A stretch of 64,000 nt of DNA from Actinomadura madurae. Its GTDB lineage: Bacteria; Actinomycetota; Actinomycetes; Streptosporangiales; Streptosporangiaceae. This document shows, in pieces, positions 43,466-51,175 of the stretch (position 1 is the stretch's first letter; each line of letters starts with the position of its first letter). A program made the translations under genes and the position numbers. The notes under the pieces are model-generated. The model was not told the DNA's origin. It made no database searches and worked only from the letters and a program-made list of their open reading frames with translations. The stretch is from assembly GCF_900115095.1 (NCBI RefSeq), contig NZ_FOVH01000002.1, positions 434,001-498,000 on the forward strand, written 5' to 3'.

Positions 43466-43834
43466 TCAGCCCGAGATGTACTGCAGGATCACGTTGTGCA
43501 CGTGGTGGCTCTTGTCGGCGCCGCGGAACTCGACCTCGTAGGTGTGCGTGCCGACGTTGATCGCGATCGACCCGGTGGAGAAGTAGGACCCGGCCCATGA
43601 CTTGTTGCTGACCACGCTGACCGAGGTGATCTTGGAGTAGGGCACGCTGGTGATGGCGTACCGCTTGCCGGCGAAGCTCTTGTCCTGGACGATCACGCGG
43701 CGGTCGGTGAGGCCGATGAACCCGGTGCCGGCGCCGATGGCGTCGTAGACGGCGATGATCTGCTCGCCGGGCAGCAGCCCGCTCTCGATCTGCTTGAGCT
43801 GGCCCGACCTGTCGTGTTCGATCCGGTCGCCCAT
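43466..43834 (-). CDS. Bacterial PH-like domain protein
   Basis: A 122-residue single-domain protein. After a short charged start (MGDRIEHDRSGQLKQIESGLLPGEQIIAVYDA) come beta strands ending in a helix: FIGLTDRRVIVQDKSF, KRYAITSVPYSKITSVSVVSNK, GTHTYEVEFRGADKSHHVHNVILQYI. This is the pattern of bacterial PH (bPH) domains. Function is unknown; many sit at membranes. The ATG at 43834 follows GGGAGG. It lies 35 bases after the MarR gene on the same strand. Confidence 0.82.
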   Translation of the reverse strand: MGDRIEHDRSGQLKQIESGLLPGEQIIAVYDAIGAGTGFIGLTDRRVIVQDKSFAGKRYAITSVPYSKITSVSVVSNKSWAGSYFSTGSIAINVGTHTYEVEFRGADKSHHVHNVILQYISG

Positions 43835-43869
43835 GGTTCCTCCCGATTGTCGGTTCCCCGGGGAGTGTC

Positions 43870-44322
43870 TCAGCCTCCGGGGGCGGACCGCGCGGCTTCC
43901 AGGAAGCCGACGCACCGGCCCAGCAGCTCGATCAGCGTCTCCCGCTCGGCGTCGGTGAACTCGGCGGCGAGCCCCCGCTCGACCCGGACCGCCCGGTCGT
44001 CGGCGGCCCGCAGCACCGCCTCGCCCTCGGCGGTGAGCCGGGTCTCCAGGATGTTGCGGTGCCACTCGTGCGGGGTGCGCTCGATCAGCCCGCGCTCCTG
44101 GAGGTTCTTGAGGACGGTGTTCATCGTCGGTGGGGTGACCGCGCACGCCCGCGCCAGGGCGGCGGCCGACATGCCCGGGTGGTCGGACAGGTGCAGCAGC
44201 GCCGCGTACTGCGGCACGGTCAGCCCGCTCGGCTTCAGTGCGGCGTGCTTGGCCCCGTTGAGCGCCTGCTCCGCGCGCTTGAGGTGGGAGCCGATCCGCT
44301 CCGGGACGGGCATCGAGGTCAT
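43870..44322 (-). CDS. MarR-family regulator
   Basis: A 150-residue winged-helix regulator: LTVPQYAALLHLSDHPGMSAAALARACAVTPPTMNTVLKNLQERGLIER (about 34-82) followed by wing LETRLTAEGEAVLR. It is divergent from the secreted SMP-30-like gene, with inverted repeats between the two, so it probably represses that gene and itself. Confidence 0.9.
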   Translation of the reverse strand: MTSMPVPERIGSHLKRAEQALNGAKHAALKPSGLTVPQYAALLHLSDHPGMSAAALARACAVTPPTMNTVLKNLQERGLIERTPHEWHRNILETRLTAEGEAVLRAADDRAVRVERGLAAEFTDAERETLIELLGRCVGFLEAARSAPGG

Positions 44323-44368
44323 TCCCGCATGATATCGAGCCGTCCAAGGGGAAGGTCGTTGACGAGCA

Positions 44369-44405
44369 TTAGAGTTCTAACTATCGTATGGACGCGTTCT
44401 AAGAA
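44369..44405. promoter_or_regulatory. MarR operator candidates
   Basis: TTAGA-GT-TCTAA (44369-44380) and TTCT-A-AGAA (44397-44405) are two AT-rich inverted repeats in the 105-base region between the MarR and SMP-30-like genes. Both contain TTCTAA. They lie 22-60 bases before the SMP-30-like ATG. Confidence 0.6.
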
Positions 44406-44427
44406 GTTAACTCGAACGGAGACGCCC

Positions 44428-45429
44428 ATGTCGCGCATCCAGCGCTCCTCCGCGGCGATGGCCGCCGCCCTCGCCGTCGCCGTGCTCCCCGCGTCCGTGG
44501 CCCTGGCAGCGTCCGCTGCCTCCGCACGGGAACAGCGGGTATCGATCTCAACGGCCCATGTCCTGCCCGGCGACCGCGTGTACCCCGAGGGGATCGCCGC
44601 CGATCCCCGCGGTGGCGCCATGTACGCGGGCTCCTTCGAGGACGGCACCGTCTACCGGATGCGTCCGGGCCACCGCGTGGCCGAGGTGTTCCTCCCGGCC
44701 GGCGCGGACGGCCGCCACACCGCCAACGGGATGAAGGTCGACCGTGCCGGACGGCTCTGGGTGACCGACTCCACGTCCGGCGTCGCGGCGTACGACACGC
44801 GAAGCCGCCGTCTGCTGGCGCGGTTCACCGTCCCCGGTGACGGGGCCCGGTTCGTCAACGACCTCGCCATCGCCCCGGACGGCACCGCCTACCTGACCGA
44901 CACGTCCCGCGCGGTGGTCTACCAGGTCACGCCCCAGGACCTGGCGGACGCCCGGGGAGGACACGCCACGTTGACCACCCGGTTCGACCTGGACGGCGTC
45001 CTCGAACCGCACGAGCCCGGCGATTTCACGCTGAACGGCATCGTCGCCGACCCCACGGGCCGGTTCCTGCTCACCGACGACATGCGCGGCGGCGACCTCT
45101 ACCGGCTGGACATCGGGACCGGGGCCGTCCGCAAGGTCGCCCTGTACGGCGGCGACATGCACAACACCGATGGGCTCGAACTCCAGCACGGGCGGCTCTG
45201 GACGGCCGACAACCTCGACAACGAGGTCACCCGCTGGCGTGTCGCCGCCGACGGGACGCGGGCCCGCCTTGAGCGCACGCTGGCGGACCCGTCCCTCCAG
45301 GTCCCGACGACGCTCGTCCGCCGCGGCGGAACCCTCTACGTGGTCCGCTCGCAGTTCGACAAGGGCGGCCCGCTCGGCGAGGGCACCCCGGAGATCCCCT
45401 TCACCATCGCCGCCGTCCGGGGGCTCTGA
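44428..45429 (+). CDS. Secreted SMP-30/gluconolactonase-like beta-propeller
   Basis: A 333-residue exported protein with a Sec signal peptide (about residues 1-33, rich in Ala/Val, ending ASAASA). The mature part shows propeller repeats of the SMP-30/LRE type: VYPEGIAADPRGGAMYAGSFEDGTVYRM, TANGMKVDRAGRLWVTD, FVNDLAIAPDGTAYLTD, TLNGIVADPTGRFLLTDD, NTDGLELQHGRLWTADN. Members are lactonases or related hydrolases, often metal dependent. MarR control is suggested by the divergent layout. Substrate unknown. Confidence 0.85.
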   Translation: MSRIQRSSAAMAAALAVAVLPASVALAASAASAREQRVSISTAHVLPGDRVYPEGIAADPRGGAMYAGSFEDGTVYRMRPGHRVAEVFLPAGADGRHTANGMKVDRAGRLWVTDSTSGVAAYDTRSRRLLARFTVPGDGARFVNDLAIAPDGTAYLTDTSRAVVYQVTPQDLADARGGHATLTTRFDLDGVLEPHEPGDFTLNGIVADPTGRFLLTDDMRGGDLYRLDIGTGAVRKVALYGGDMHNTDGLELQHGRLWTADNLDNEVTRWRVAADGTRARLERTLADPSLQVPTTLVRRGGTLYVVRSQFDKGGPLGEGTPEIPFTIAAVRGL

Positions 45430-45474
45430 AAGGCGGGAGCGACCCGGGCGTCCCCCGCGGGCGGCTCTGGCCGG

Positions 45475-46284
45475 TCAGGACGGAGGGTGGTAGGCGGGGA
45501 GCACCGAGCGCGGTATCGGCCCCTTGTTGCGCTGCCCGCTCTGGGTCTCCTCCCAGGCGTGCGCGAGGATCCCGATGCTGCGGCTCAGCACGAAGAGGCC
45601 GCGGGCCAGGGGAGCCGGGAAGCCGAGTTCGGCGTAGATGATGGCGGTGGCGCCGTCGATGTTCATCGGCACCGGCCTCTCGCGGCCCTTCGCCAGGTGG
45701 GCTTCCACCGCCAGGCCGGCGCGCAGGTGGCCGCCCGGGACGACCCCGTCCCGGACGGCCGCCTCCACCAGCGACAGCAGCGGGTCGCGGCGGGGGTCCA
45801 CCGGGTGGAACCGGTGGCCGAACCCCGGCAGGTAGCGGGGCCAGGCCGCGATGACCTCCGCCGCCGCGACGTCCAGGTCCACCCCCTCCGCCTCCCGGAC
45901 GAGGATCTCCTCCAGCAGCCGGACGCACTGCTCCCCGGCCCCGCCGTGGACGTCGCCGAGGGTGTTCACCGCGCTCGCGACGGCGCCGTTGAGGCCGACG
46001 CCGCAGGTCGCCGCCATCCGGGCGATGGCGATCGACGGTGCCTGCGGGCCGTGGTCCACGGCCGCGACGAGGGCCGCTTCGAGCAGCGCGGCCTGCCGCG
46101 GGCCGGGCAGGTCGCCGCGCAGCATCAGCCAGATCATCGACGTGAGGCCGGTGGTGCCGATGAGCTCCTGGACGGGGCGCCCGCGCAGTTCGATGACGCC
46201 AGGCTCCATGCGGGTGATGCCGGTGGCCCACCACTCGCCGACGGCACCCGTCGGGTCGGTGCCGCTCATGTCGGTGCCGCTCAC
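45475..46284 (-). CDS. Citryl-CoA lyase-like (citrate synthase fold)
   Basis: A 269-residue protein resembling the C-terminal citryl-CoA lyase module of ATP-citrate lyase. All three citrate-synthase-type catalytic positions are visible: His in GDVHGGAGEQC, His in PGFGHRFHPVDPRRDPLL, and Asp in MNIDGATAIIYAELG. It would cleave a citryl-CoA-like ester to acetyl-CoA (or another acyl-CoA) and an oxoacid. The GTG at 46284 overlaps the CoA-transferase stop, and the first ten residues contain a duplicated SGTD. Last gene of the iclR-CoA-transferase-lyase transcript. Confidence 0.8.
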   Translation of the reverse strand: MSGTDMSGTDPTGAVGEWWATGITRMEPGVIELRGRPVQELIGTTGLTSMIWLMLRGDLPGPRQAALLEAALVAAVDHGPQAPSIAIARMAATCGVGLNGAVASAVNTLGDVHGGAGEQCVRLLEEILVREAEGVDLDVAAAEVIAAWPRYLPGFGHRFHPVDPRRDPLLSLVEAAVRDGVVPGGHLRAGLAVEAHLAKGRERPVPMNIDGATAIIYAELGFPAPLARGLFVLSRSIGILAHAWEETQSGQRNKGPIPRSVLPAYHPPS

Positions 46285-47498
46285 GGGGCCTCCCGCCGGG
46301 TGCCGTTCATGACGGTGTCGTCGTCATGGCCGTTCCAGCGGGCCATGAGGCTCGCGCGTTCGTCGTTCTGCTGGCCGAGCGTCGGGGGAGGGGCGGTCGG
46401 CGTCAGCGCCTCGCCGTCGTGCAGGATCCCGCTGCCGGCGACGCGTAGGACGCGCCCGGAGCCGTCCGGGAACGGGAGGTCGGTGAAGAAGCCGCGGTGG
46501 TCGAGCTGGTCGAGCCGGACGGCCTGCGGGACGTCGGTGACCCGGGCGGCGGGCACGCCGGCGGCGCAGAGGAGCTCCTCCCATTCGGCCGCGGTCCGGT
46601 TCCGCAGCGCGAGGTTCAGCTCGTCCGTCAGCTCGTCGCGGTGCAGCTTGCGCGCCTCGCGGTCGGCGAACCGGGGGTCGTCGAGGAGGTCGGGACGGTC
46701 GAGCAGGTCGCAGAGCGTCTCGAACTGCCGCTGCCGGTTGGCGGCGATGTTCAGCGGCCCGTCGGCGGCCTCGAACGTGCCGGACGGCGCGGCGGTGGCG
46801 TTCTGGGTGCCCATCGGCTCGGGCGCGACCCCGCTGACCAGGTAGTTGGAGACCGCCCAGCCCATCGCCGAGACGGCCGCCTCCAGCATGGACACGTCCA
46901 GGAACGTCCCCCGGCCGGTGCGGGACCGGCCGGCGAGGGCCGCGGCGATGTGCAGGGCGGCGGCGAGGCCGCCGATGGTGTCGCAGACGGGGAAGCCGAC
47001 CCGCAGCGGCGCGGTCTCCTTCGTCCCGGTGATGCTCATCATCCCGGACAGCCCCTGGATGATCTGGTCGTAGGCGGGCGCCTGGCTCATCGGGCCGGTC
47101 TGCCCGAACCCGGAGATGGCGCAGTAGACGAGCCGCGGGTTCAGCTCCCGCAGCCGGGGCCACCCGAAGCCGAGCCGGTCGAGCACGCCGGCCCGGAAGT
47201 TCTCCAGCAGGACGTCCGCGCCGCGGACCATGGACGCGAAGTCGGCGCGGTCGGCGGGGTCCTTCAGGTCGAGCTCGACGGACTTCTTCCCCGCGTTCTG
47301 GGCGAGGAACGAGGCGCCGAGGCCGCCGCGGTTCAGCTCGGGGTCCGGGCCGAGGTGCCGGGCGAGGTCGCCCTGGCCGGGGACCTCGATCTTGACGACC
47401 TCGGCCCCCAGCAGCATCAGCTGGTAGCTGCAGTACGGCCCGGCCAGAACGTTGGTCAGGTCGAGGACCCGGATGCCGCTGAGCGGTCGCTCCTGCAT
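46281..47498 (-). CDS. CaiB/BaiF family CoA-transferase
   Basis: A 405-residue family III CoA-transferase that moves CoA between carboxylic acids. It shows the N-terminal SGIRVLDLTNVLAGPYCSYQLMLLGAEVVKIE, the catalytic-Asp segment PAYDQIIQGLSGMM near residue 145, GFPVCDTIGGLAAALHIAAAL, and the C-terminal GVPAARVTDVPQA. Together with the lyase it gives activation of an acid followed by C-C cleavage. Forty-five bases separate it from iclR upstream. Confidence 0.9.
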   Translation of the reverse strand: MQERPLSGIRVLDLTNVLAGPYCSYQLMLLGAEVVKIEVPGQGDLARHLGPDPELNRGGLGASFLAQNAGKKSVELDLKDPADRADFASMVRGADVLLENFRAGVLDRLGFGWPRLRELNPRLVYCAISGFGQTGPMSQAPAYDQIIQGLSGMMSITGTKETAPLRVGFPVCDTIGGLAAALHIAAALAGRSRTGRGTFLDVSMLEAAVSAMGWAVSNYLVSGVAPEPMGTQNATAAPSGTFEAADGPLNIAANRQRQFETLCDLLDRPDLLDDPRFADREARKLHRDELTDELNLALRNRTAAEWEELLCAAGVPAARVTDVPQAVRLDQLDHRGFFTDLPFPDGSGRVLRVAGSGILHDGEALTPTAPPPTLGQQNDERASLMARWNGHDDDTVMNGTRREAP

Positions 47499-47543
47499 GC
47501 GCGTGCTCCTTCTGCCCCGCCGCGCGGACGGCCGGGCGCGTGG

Positions 47544-48350
47544 TCAGTGCGTGGGGCTGAGCGGGTGGTCGAAGCCGCGTTCGGACATCTCCCGGGCCAC
47601 CTGCCGCAGGTCGTCGGCGTACTCCCGGACGGTGTCGTCGGGGAACCGGACGGTGGGGCCGCTGAGCGACAGCGCCGCGACGACCGTGCCCGACCGGCCG
47701 AGGACGGGCACGGCGACGGCGGACAGGCCGTCCTCACGTTCCCCGTGGCTGACCGCCCAGCCCTGATGGGCGGCCTCGTCGATCCACTCCTTGAGCCTCT
47801 TGACGTGGCCTTCTCCGTAGGGGGAGCTGAGGGCGACGCGCCGCAGCAGCGCGTCGGGGGCGTCCCGCAGCAGGGCCTTGGACGACGCGCCGGCCCAGAG
47901 GGGAAGCTCGTCCCCGACGTGCACGACGTGGCGGAGCGGCTGCGGGCTCTCCTGCTGGGCGACGCAGACGCGGTAGATGTCGCGGAGCATGTAGAGGTTC
48001 ACCGTCTCCCGGCGCCGCGCGCCGAGGTCGCGCATGGCCTTGCGGGTCTCGGGCGGCAGCTCCCAGCTGCTGCGCGCCAGGTGCGCCCAGCGCCACAGGC
48101 CGGGGCCCGGCAGGTAGCCGTTGGGCGCGGCCCACAGCAGGCCGTTCTGCTCCAGGGTCTGGACGAGCCGGATGACGGTCGTCTTCGCCAGGCCGGTCGC
48201 CTCGACGATGTCCCGGATGGAGACGACGGGACGTTCCTCGCTCAGCAGTGACATGATCTCGATGGCGCGCTGAACACTGCGAACGCCCTGGCCGTCGCCG
48301 GACGGCGGGGTGCCGGGGGTCTCGGTCTCCGGTCGCTTCGCTGGACTCAC
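47544..48350 (-). CDS. IclR-family regulator of the catabolic island
   Basis: About 268 residues from GTG 48350; GTGs further upstream are possible but run through putative operators. An N-terminal winged helix (VRSVQRAIEIMSLLSEERPVVSIRDIVEATGLAKTTVIRLVQTLEQNGLL) is followed by the IclR effector domain (ASSKALLRDAPDALL, AVSHGEREDGLSAVAVPVLGRSGTVVAALSLSGPTVRF). It heads the minus-strand transcript and is divergent from the ALDH-ADH-ThDP-ABC operon. Inverted repeats in the 345-base intergenic region and again near 58.8 kb are its likely sites. Confidence 0.88.
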   Translation of the reverse strand: MSPAKRPETETPGTPPSGDGQGVRSVQRAIEIMSLLSEERPVVSIRDIVEATGLAKTTVIRLVQTLEQNGLLWAAPNGYLPGPGLWRWAHLARSSWELPPETRKAMRDLGARRRETVNLYMLRDIYRVCVAQQESPQPLRHVVHVGDELPLWAGASSKALLRDAPDALLRRVALSSPYGEGHVKRLKEWIDEAAHQGWAVSHGEREDGLSAVAVPVLGRSGTVVAALSLSGPTVRFPDDTVREYADDLRQVAREMSERGFDHPLSPTH

Positions 48351-48385
48351 TGGTTCTCGCTCTCGTGCTCGGGCGGCTGCGGTCC

Positions 48386-48682
48386 GTACGTTACACGCAG
48401 TCCACACAGTGGTCTAGTTGGACCGTCAGTCGGTCTGTCGCCCTCATCGGCCGGAAAATCGCCCGTCTGCCCTTCCCCTGGTGAGCGAGGTCACCTATAA
48501 CTAACTCACTGGTTCGAACATTAGGAGCGGAGGCGGATCGGTGGAGGTGACGGGCGTCCGCGGCGGGCGCGCCGCCGGATCGATCGAAACTTTTCCGGCC
48601 GCGGCCCCTTGTCAGCGTCCCGGACCGCCCCGTACGTTGACTCGCAGTCCACATGACGGAACATAAAGACCGCTGAGTGGTC
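48386..48682. promoter_or_regulatory. Island operator sites between iclR and ALDH operon
   Basis: Two sites fit the pattern GWCCRYnnAGYGGWC: GTCCACACAGTGGTC (48400-48414) and GACCGCTGAGTGGTC (48668-48682). A weaker one, GTCCACATGACGGAA, lies at 48647-48661. In addition GTACGTT-nn-CnCGCAGTCCACA occurs twice in the same orientation (48386-48405 and 48632-48653). The 48668 copy sits immediately before the ALDH ribosome-binding site. No gene was recognised in the 345-base region. Binding by the adjacent IclR protein is inferred. Confidence 0.6.
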
Positions 48683-48695
48683 CTGGAGGAGCTTG

Positions 48696-50177
48696 ATGCT
48701 GGACGCCTTGCTCGCATCCGCAGCCGAGGTCAGACCGGTTGATGCGGCGGCGCTCATCGGTGGCCGATGGGTTACGGATGGTCCGCAGAGTGAACGGATC
48801 GGACCATATTTGGGTCGTCCGGTGAGCCGGGCGCCGGCCGCGTCCCCGGCCGACATCGCCGCCGTCAGGGCCTATGCGCGCACGTCGGCGCGGGTGGTCG
48901 GGCGGCTGGCCCCGGCGGTCCGGGCGGACGTGCTGGAGCGCGCCTCGGCCGCCGCGTCCGAGAACCGCGAGGACCTGGCCCGCCTGCTCGCTTTGGAACT
49001 GGGCAAGCCCGTCAAGGACGGGCGCGGTGAGATCGACCGGGTCGCCGACACCTTCGCCATCTGCGCGGCCGAGGCACGGCAGATCGGCGGCGAGACGCTC
49101 CCCGTCGCCGGATGGGCCCGGGGCGCCGGTGACACCGCCTTCACCTACCGCGCCCCGGCGGGCGTCGCGCTGGCCATCACGCCCTTCAACGCGCCGGCCA
49201 ACCTGCTCGCCCACAAGCTGGGCGCCTCGTTCGCGGCCGGCAACACCACGATCGTCAAGGCGCCGCCGCAGGCACCCGCCGTCTCCACCGCCGTCGTGGC
49301 ACTGCTGGTCGACGCCGGGATGCCGGTCGAGGCCGTCCAGCTGCTGCACGGGGACGGCTCCGTCGGCGCGGCCCTGTGCGCGGCCGAGGAGGTCGCGGTC
49401 ATCAGCTTCACCGGCGGCGCCGCCACCGGGGCCGCGGTGGCCCGCGCCGCCGGCGCGAAGCGGCTGGTCCTGGAGCTCGGCGGCAACGCCGCCACGATCG
49501 TGTGCGAGGACGCCGACATCGCCGAGGCGGCCCGCGTCTGCGCCCGCACCGGGTACAGCAACTCCGGCCAGAGCTGCATCTCCGTCCAGCGCGTCTACGT
49601 CCAGCGCTCCAGGTACTCCGAGTTCCTGGACCTGTTCGCCGGGCAGGTCGCGGCGCTCACCGTCGGCGACCCGCTCGACCCGGCGACGGACGTCGGCTCG
49701 ATGGTCGACGAGGAGGCCGCCGAGCGGGTCGTGCGCTGGAGCGCGGAGGCCGCGGCGGGGGGCGGGCGCGTCCTGCTCGGCGGGAAGCGGGACGGCGCCA
49801 CGGCCGCGCCGACCATCGTGGCCGACGCGCCCCGGGACGCCTCGGTCGTCATAGAGGAGATCTTCGGGGCGCTGGTCGCGGTGCTGCCGTTCGACGACCT
49901 CTCCGAGGTGATCGAGCACTGCAACGAGGGCCGGTACGGCCTGCAGGCCGGTCTGTTCACCCGCGACCTCGACCGGATCATCACCGCCTGGCGGGACCTG
50001 GACGTCGGCGGGCTCATCGTCAACGGCTCCTCCAACTACCGTCTCGACCACGTCCCGTTCGGCGGGATGAAGGACTCCGGCTTCGGCCGGGAGTCGCCGC
50101 GCTGCATGATCGACGACTTCACGGTCGTGAAGACGATGCTGCTGCGCGGCACCCCGCTCTGGGGAGCGCGCGGATGA
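48696..50177 (+). CDS. Aldehyde dehydrogenase of the catabolic operon
   Basis: A 493-residue aldehyde dehydrogenase. It has ITPFNAPANLLAHKLG (about 154-169), cofactor loop FTGGAATGAAV, Glu in LVLELGGNAATIV, catalytic Cys in NSGQSCISVQRVYV, and a terminal PFGGMKDSGFGRES. First gene of a plus-strand operon; AGGAG lies five bases before the ATG (a TTG codon precedes it). The catalytic set is intact. Substrate probably an aldehyde from the alcohol dehydrogenases in this island. Confidence 0.92.
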   Translation: MLDALLASAAEVRPVDAAALIGGRWVTDGPQSERIGPYLGRPVSRAPAASPADIAAVRAYARTSARVVGRLAPAVRADVLERASAAASENREDLARLLALELGKPVKDGRGEIDRVADTFAICAAEARQIGGETLPVAGWARGAGDTAFTYRAPAGVALAITPFNAPANLLAHKLGASFAAGNTTIVKAPPQAPAVSTAVVALLVDAGMPVEAVQLLHGDGSVGAALCAAEEVAVISFTGGAATGAAVARAAGAKRLVLELGGNAATIVCEDADIAEAARVCARTGYSNSGQSCISVQRVYVQRSRYSEFLDLFAGQVAALTVGDPLDPATDVGSMVDEEAAERVVRWSAEAAAGGGRVLLGGKRDGATAAPTIVADAPRDASVVIEEIFGALVAVLPFDDLSEVIEHCNEGRYGLQAGLFTRDLDRIITAWRDLDVGGLIVNGSSNYRLDHVPFGGMKDSGFGRESPRCMIDDFTVVKTMLLRGTPLWGARG

Positions 50178-51175
50178 GGGCCGTCACGCTCGTCTCGCCG
50201 GACACCGTGGCGGTCGTGGACGACTGGCCCGAGCCGTCGTGCGGGCCGGGCGACGTCATCGTCGAGGTGCACGGGGTCGGGCTGTGCGGCTCCGACCTCG
50301 CGGTGGTCTCCGGCCGCCGCAAGGTCCCGGCGCTGCCCTGGGTGCTCGGGCACGAGGCGTTCGGCATCGTCCTCGCCGTCGGCGCCGGCGTCACCGACCG
50401 CACGCCCGGCCAGCGGGTCGTCGTCGAGCCGAACTACGCGTGCCTGGCCTGCGGCCCCTGCCGCACCGGCGCCACGGCGGGCTGCCGCAACCGTCGGGTC
50501 GTCGGGATCTCCGAGCCCGGCCTGCTGACGGAGCGGGCCGCGGTGCCGGCCCGCTTCACCTGGCCCGTCCCCGAACTGTGGGAGGACGCCGACGTCGTCT
50601 GCGTCGAGCCGTTCACCGTCGCGCTCAACGCGGTCCGCATGAGCGGGCTGGCCCCCGGGGACCACTGCCTCGTCGTGGGCGCGGGCTCGCAGGGCCTCCT
50701 TGTTTCCCTGGCCGTTCTGCACGCCGGCGGGGTGCCGTTCGTGACCGAGCCGCAGGCCGGCCGCAGGACGCTCGCCCTCCGGATGGGGGCGCAGGACGCC
50801 TCGGCGCTCCCGGACGGGACCACCTTCCCGGTCGTGATCGAGACCTCGGGCGTGCCCGAGGCGTTCGAGCGCGCCGTGGAACGCACCGCCGACGGCGGCA
50901 CCCTGATCGCCGTCGGCCAGAACACCCGCCCCGCCCGCCTGCCCACCTTCGCGCTCGTGCAGCGGCGGCTGACCCTGCGCGGATGCCTCATCTACGACCA
51001 CCCCGCGGGCTTCGCCCACACGATCGCGACGCTCCGCGAGCACGACCTGCGGCCCGGCCAGGTGCTGCGCGAGCGCTTCGAGCTCGACCAGGCGCCGAGC
51101 GCGTTCGCCCGCGCCGCCGACATCGCCGGGAAGACCTGGATCAGCCTGCCCCGAGCAGAGGAGATGGCCTCATGA
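50174..51175 (+). CDS. Zinc-dependent alcohol dehydrogenase (MDR)
   Basis: A 333-residue zinc alcohol dehydrogenase. The catalytic zinc site is GLCGSDLAVV and GHEAFG. The structural zinc lobe is CLACGPCRTGATAGC, with four cysteines. The cofactor domain carries VVGAGSQGLLVSLAVL. It would oxidise an alcohol or polyol with NAD(P). ATGA overlaps join it to the ALDH gene before and the ThDP gene after. Confidence 0.9.
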   Translation: MRAVTLVSPDTVAVVDDWPEPSCGPGDVIVEVHGVGLCGSDLAVVSGRRKVPALPWVLGHEAFGIVLAVGAGVTDRTPGQRVVVEPNYACLACGPCRTGATAGCRNRRVVGISEPGLLTERAAVPARFTWPVPELWEDADVVCVEPFTVALNAVRMSGLAPGDHCLVVGAGSQGLLVSLAVLHAGGVPFVTEPQAGRRTLALRMGAQDASALPDGTTFPVVIETSGVPEAFERAVERTADGGTLIAVGQNTRPARLPTFALVQRRLTLRGCLIYDHPAGFAHTIATLREHDLRPGQVLRERFELDQAPSAFARAADIAGKTWISLPRAEEMAS

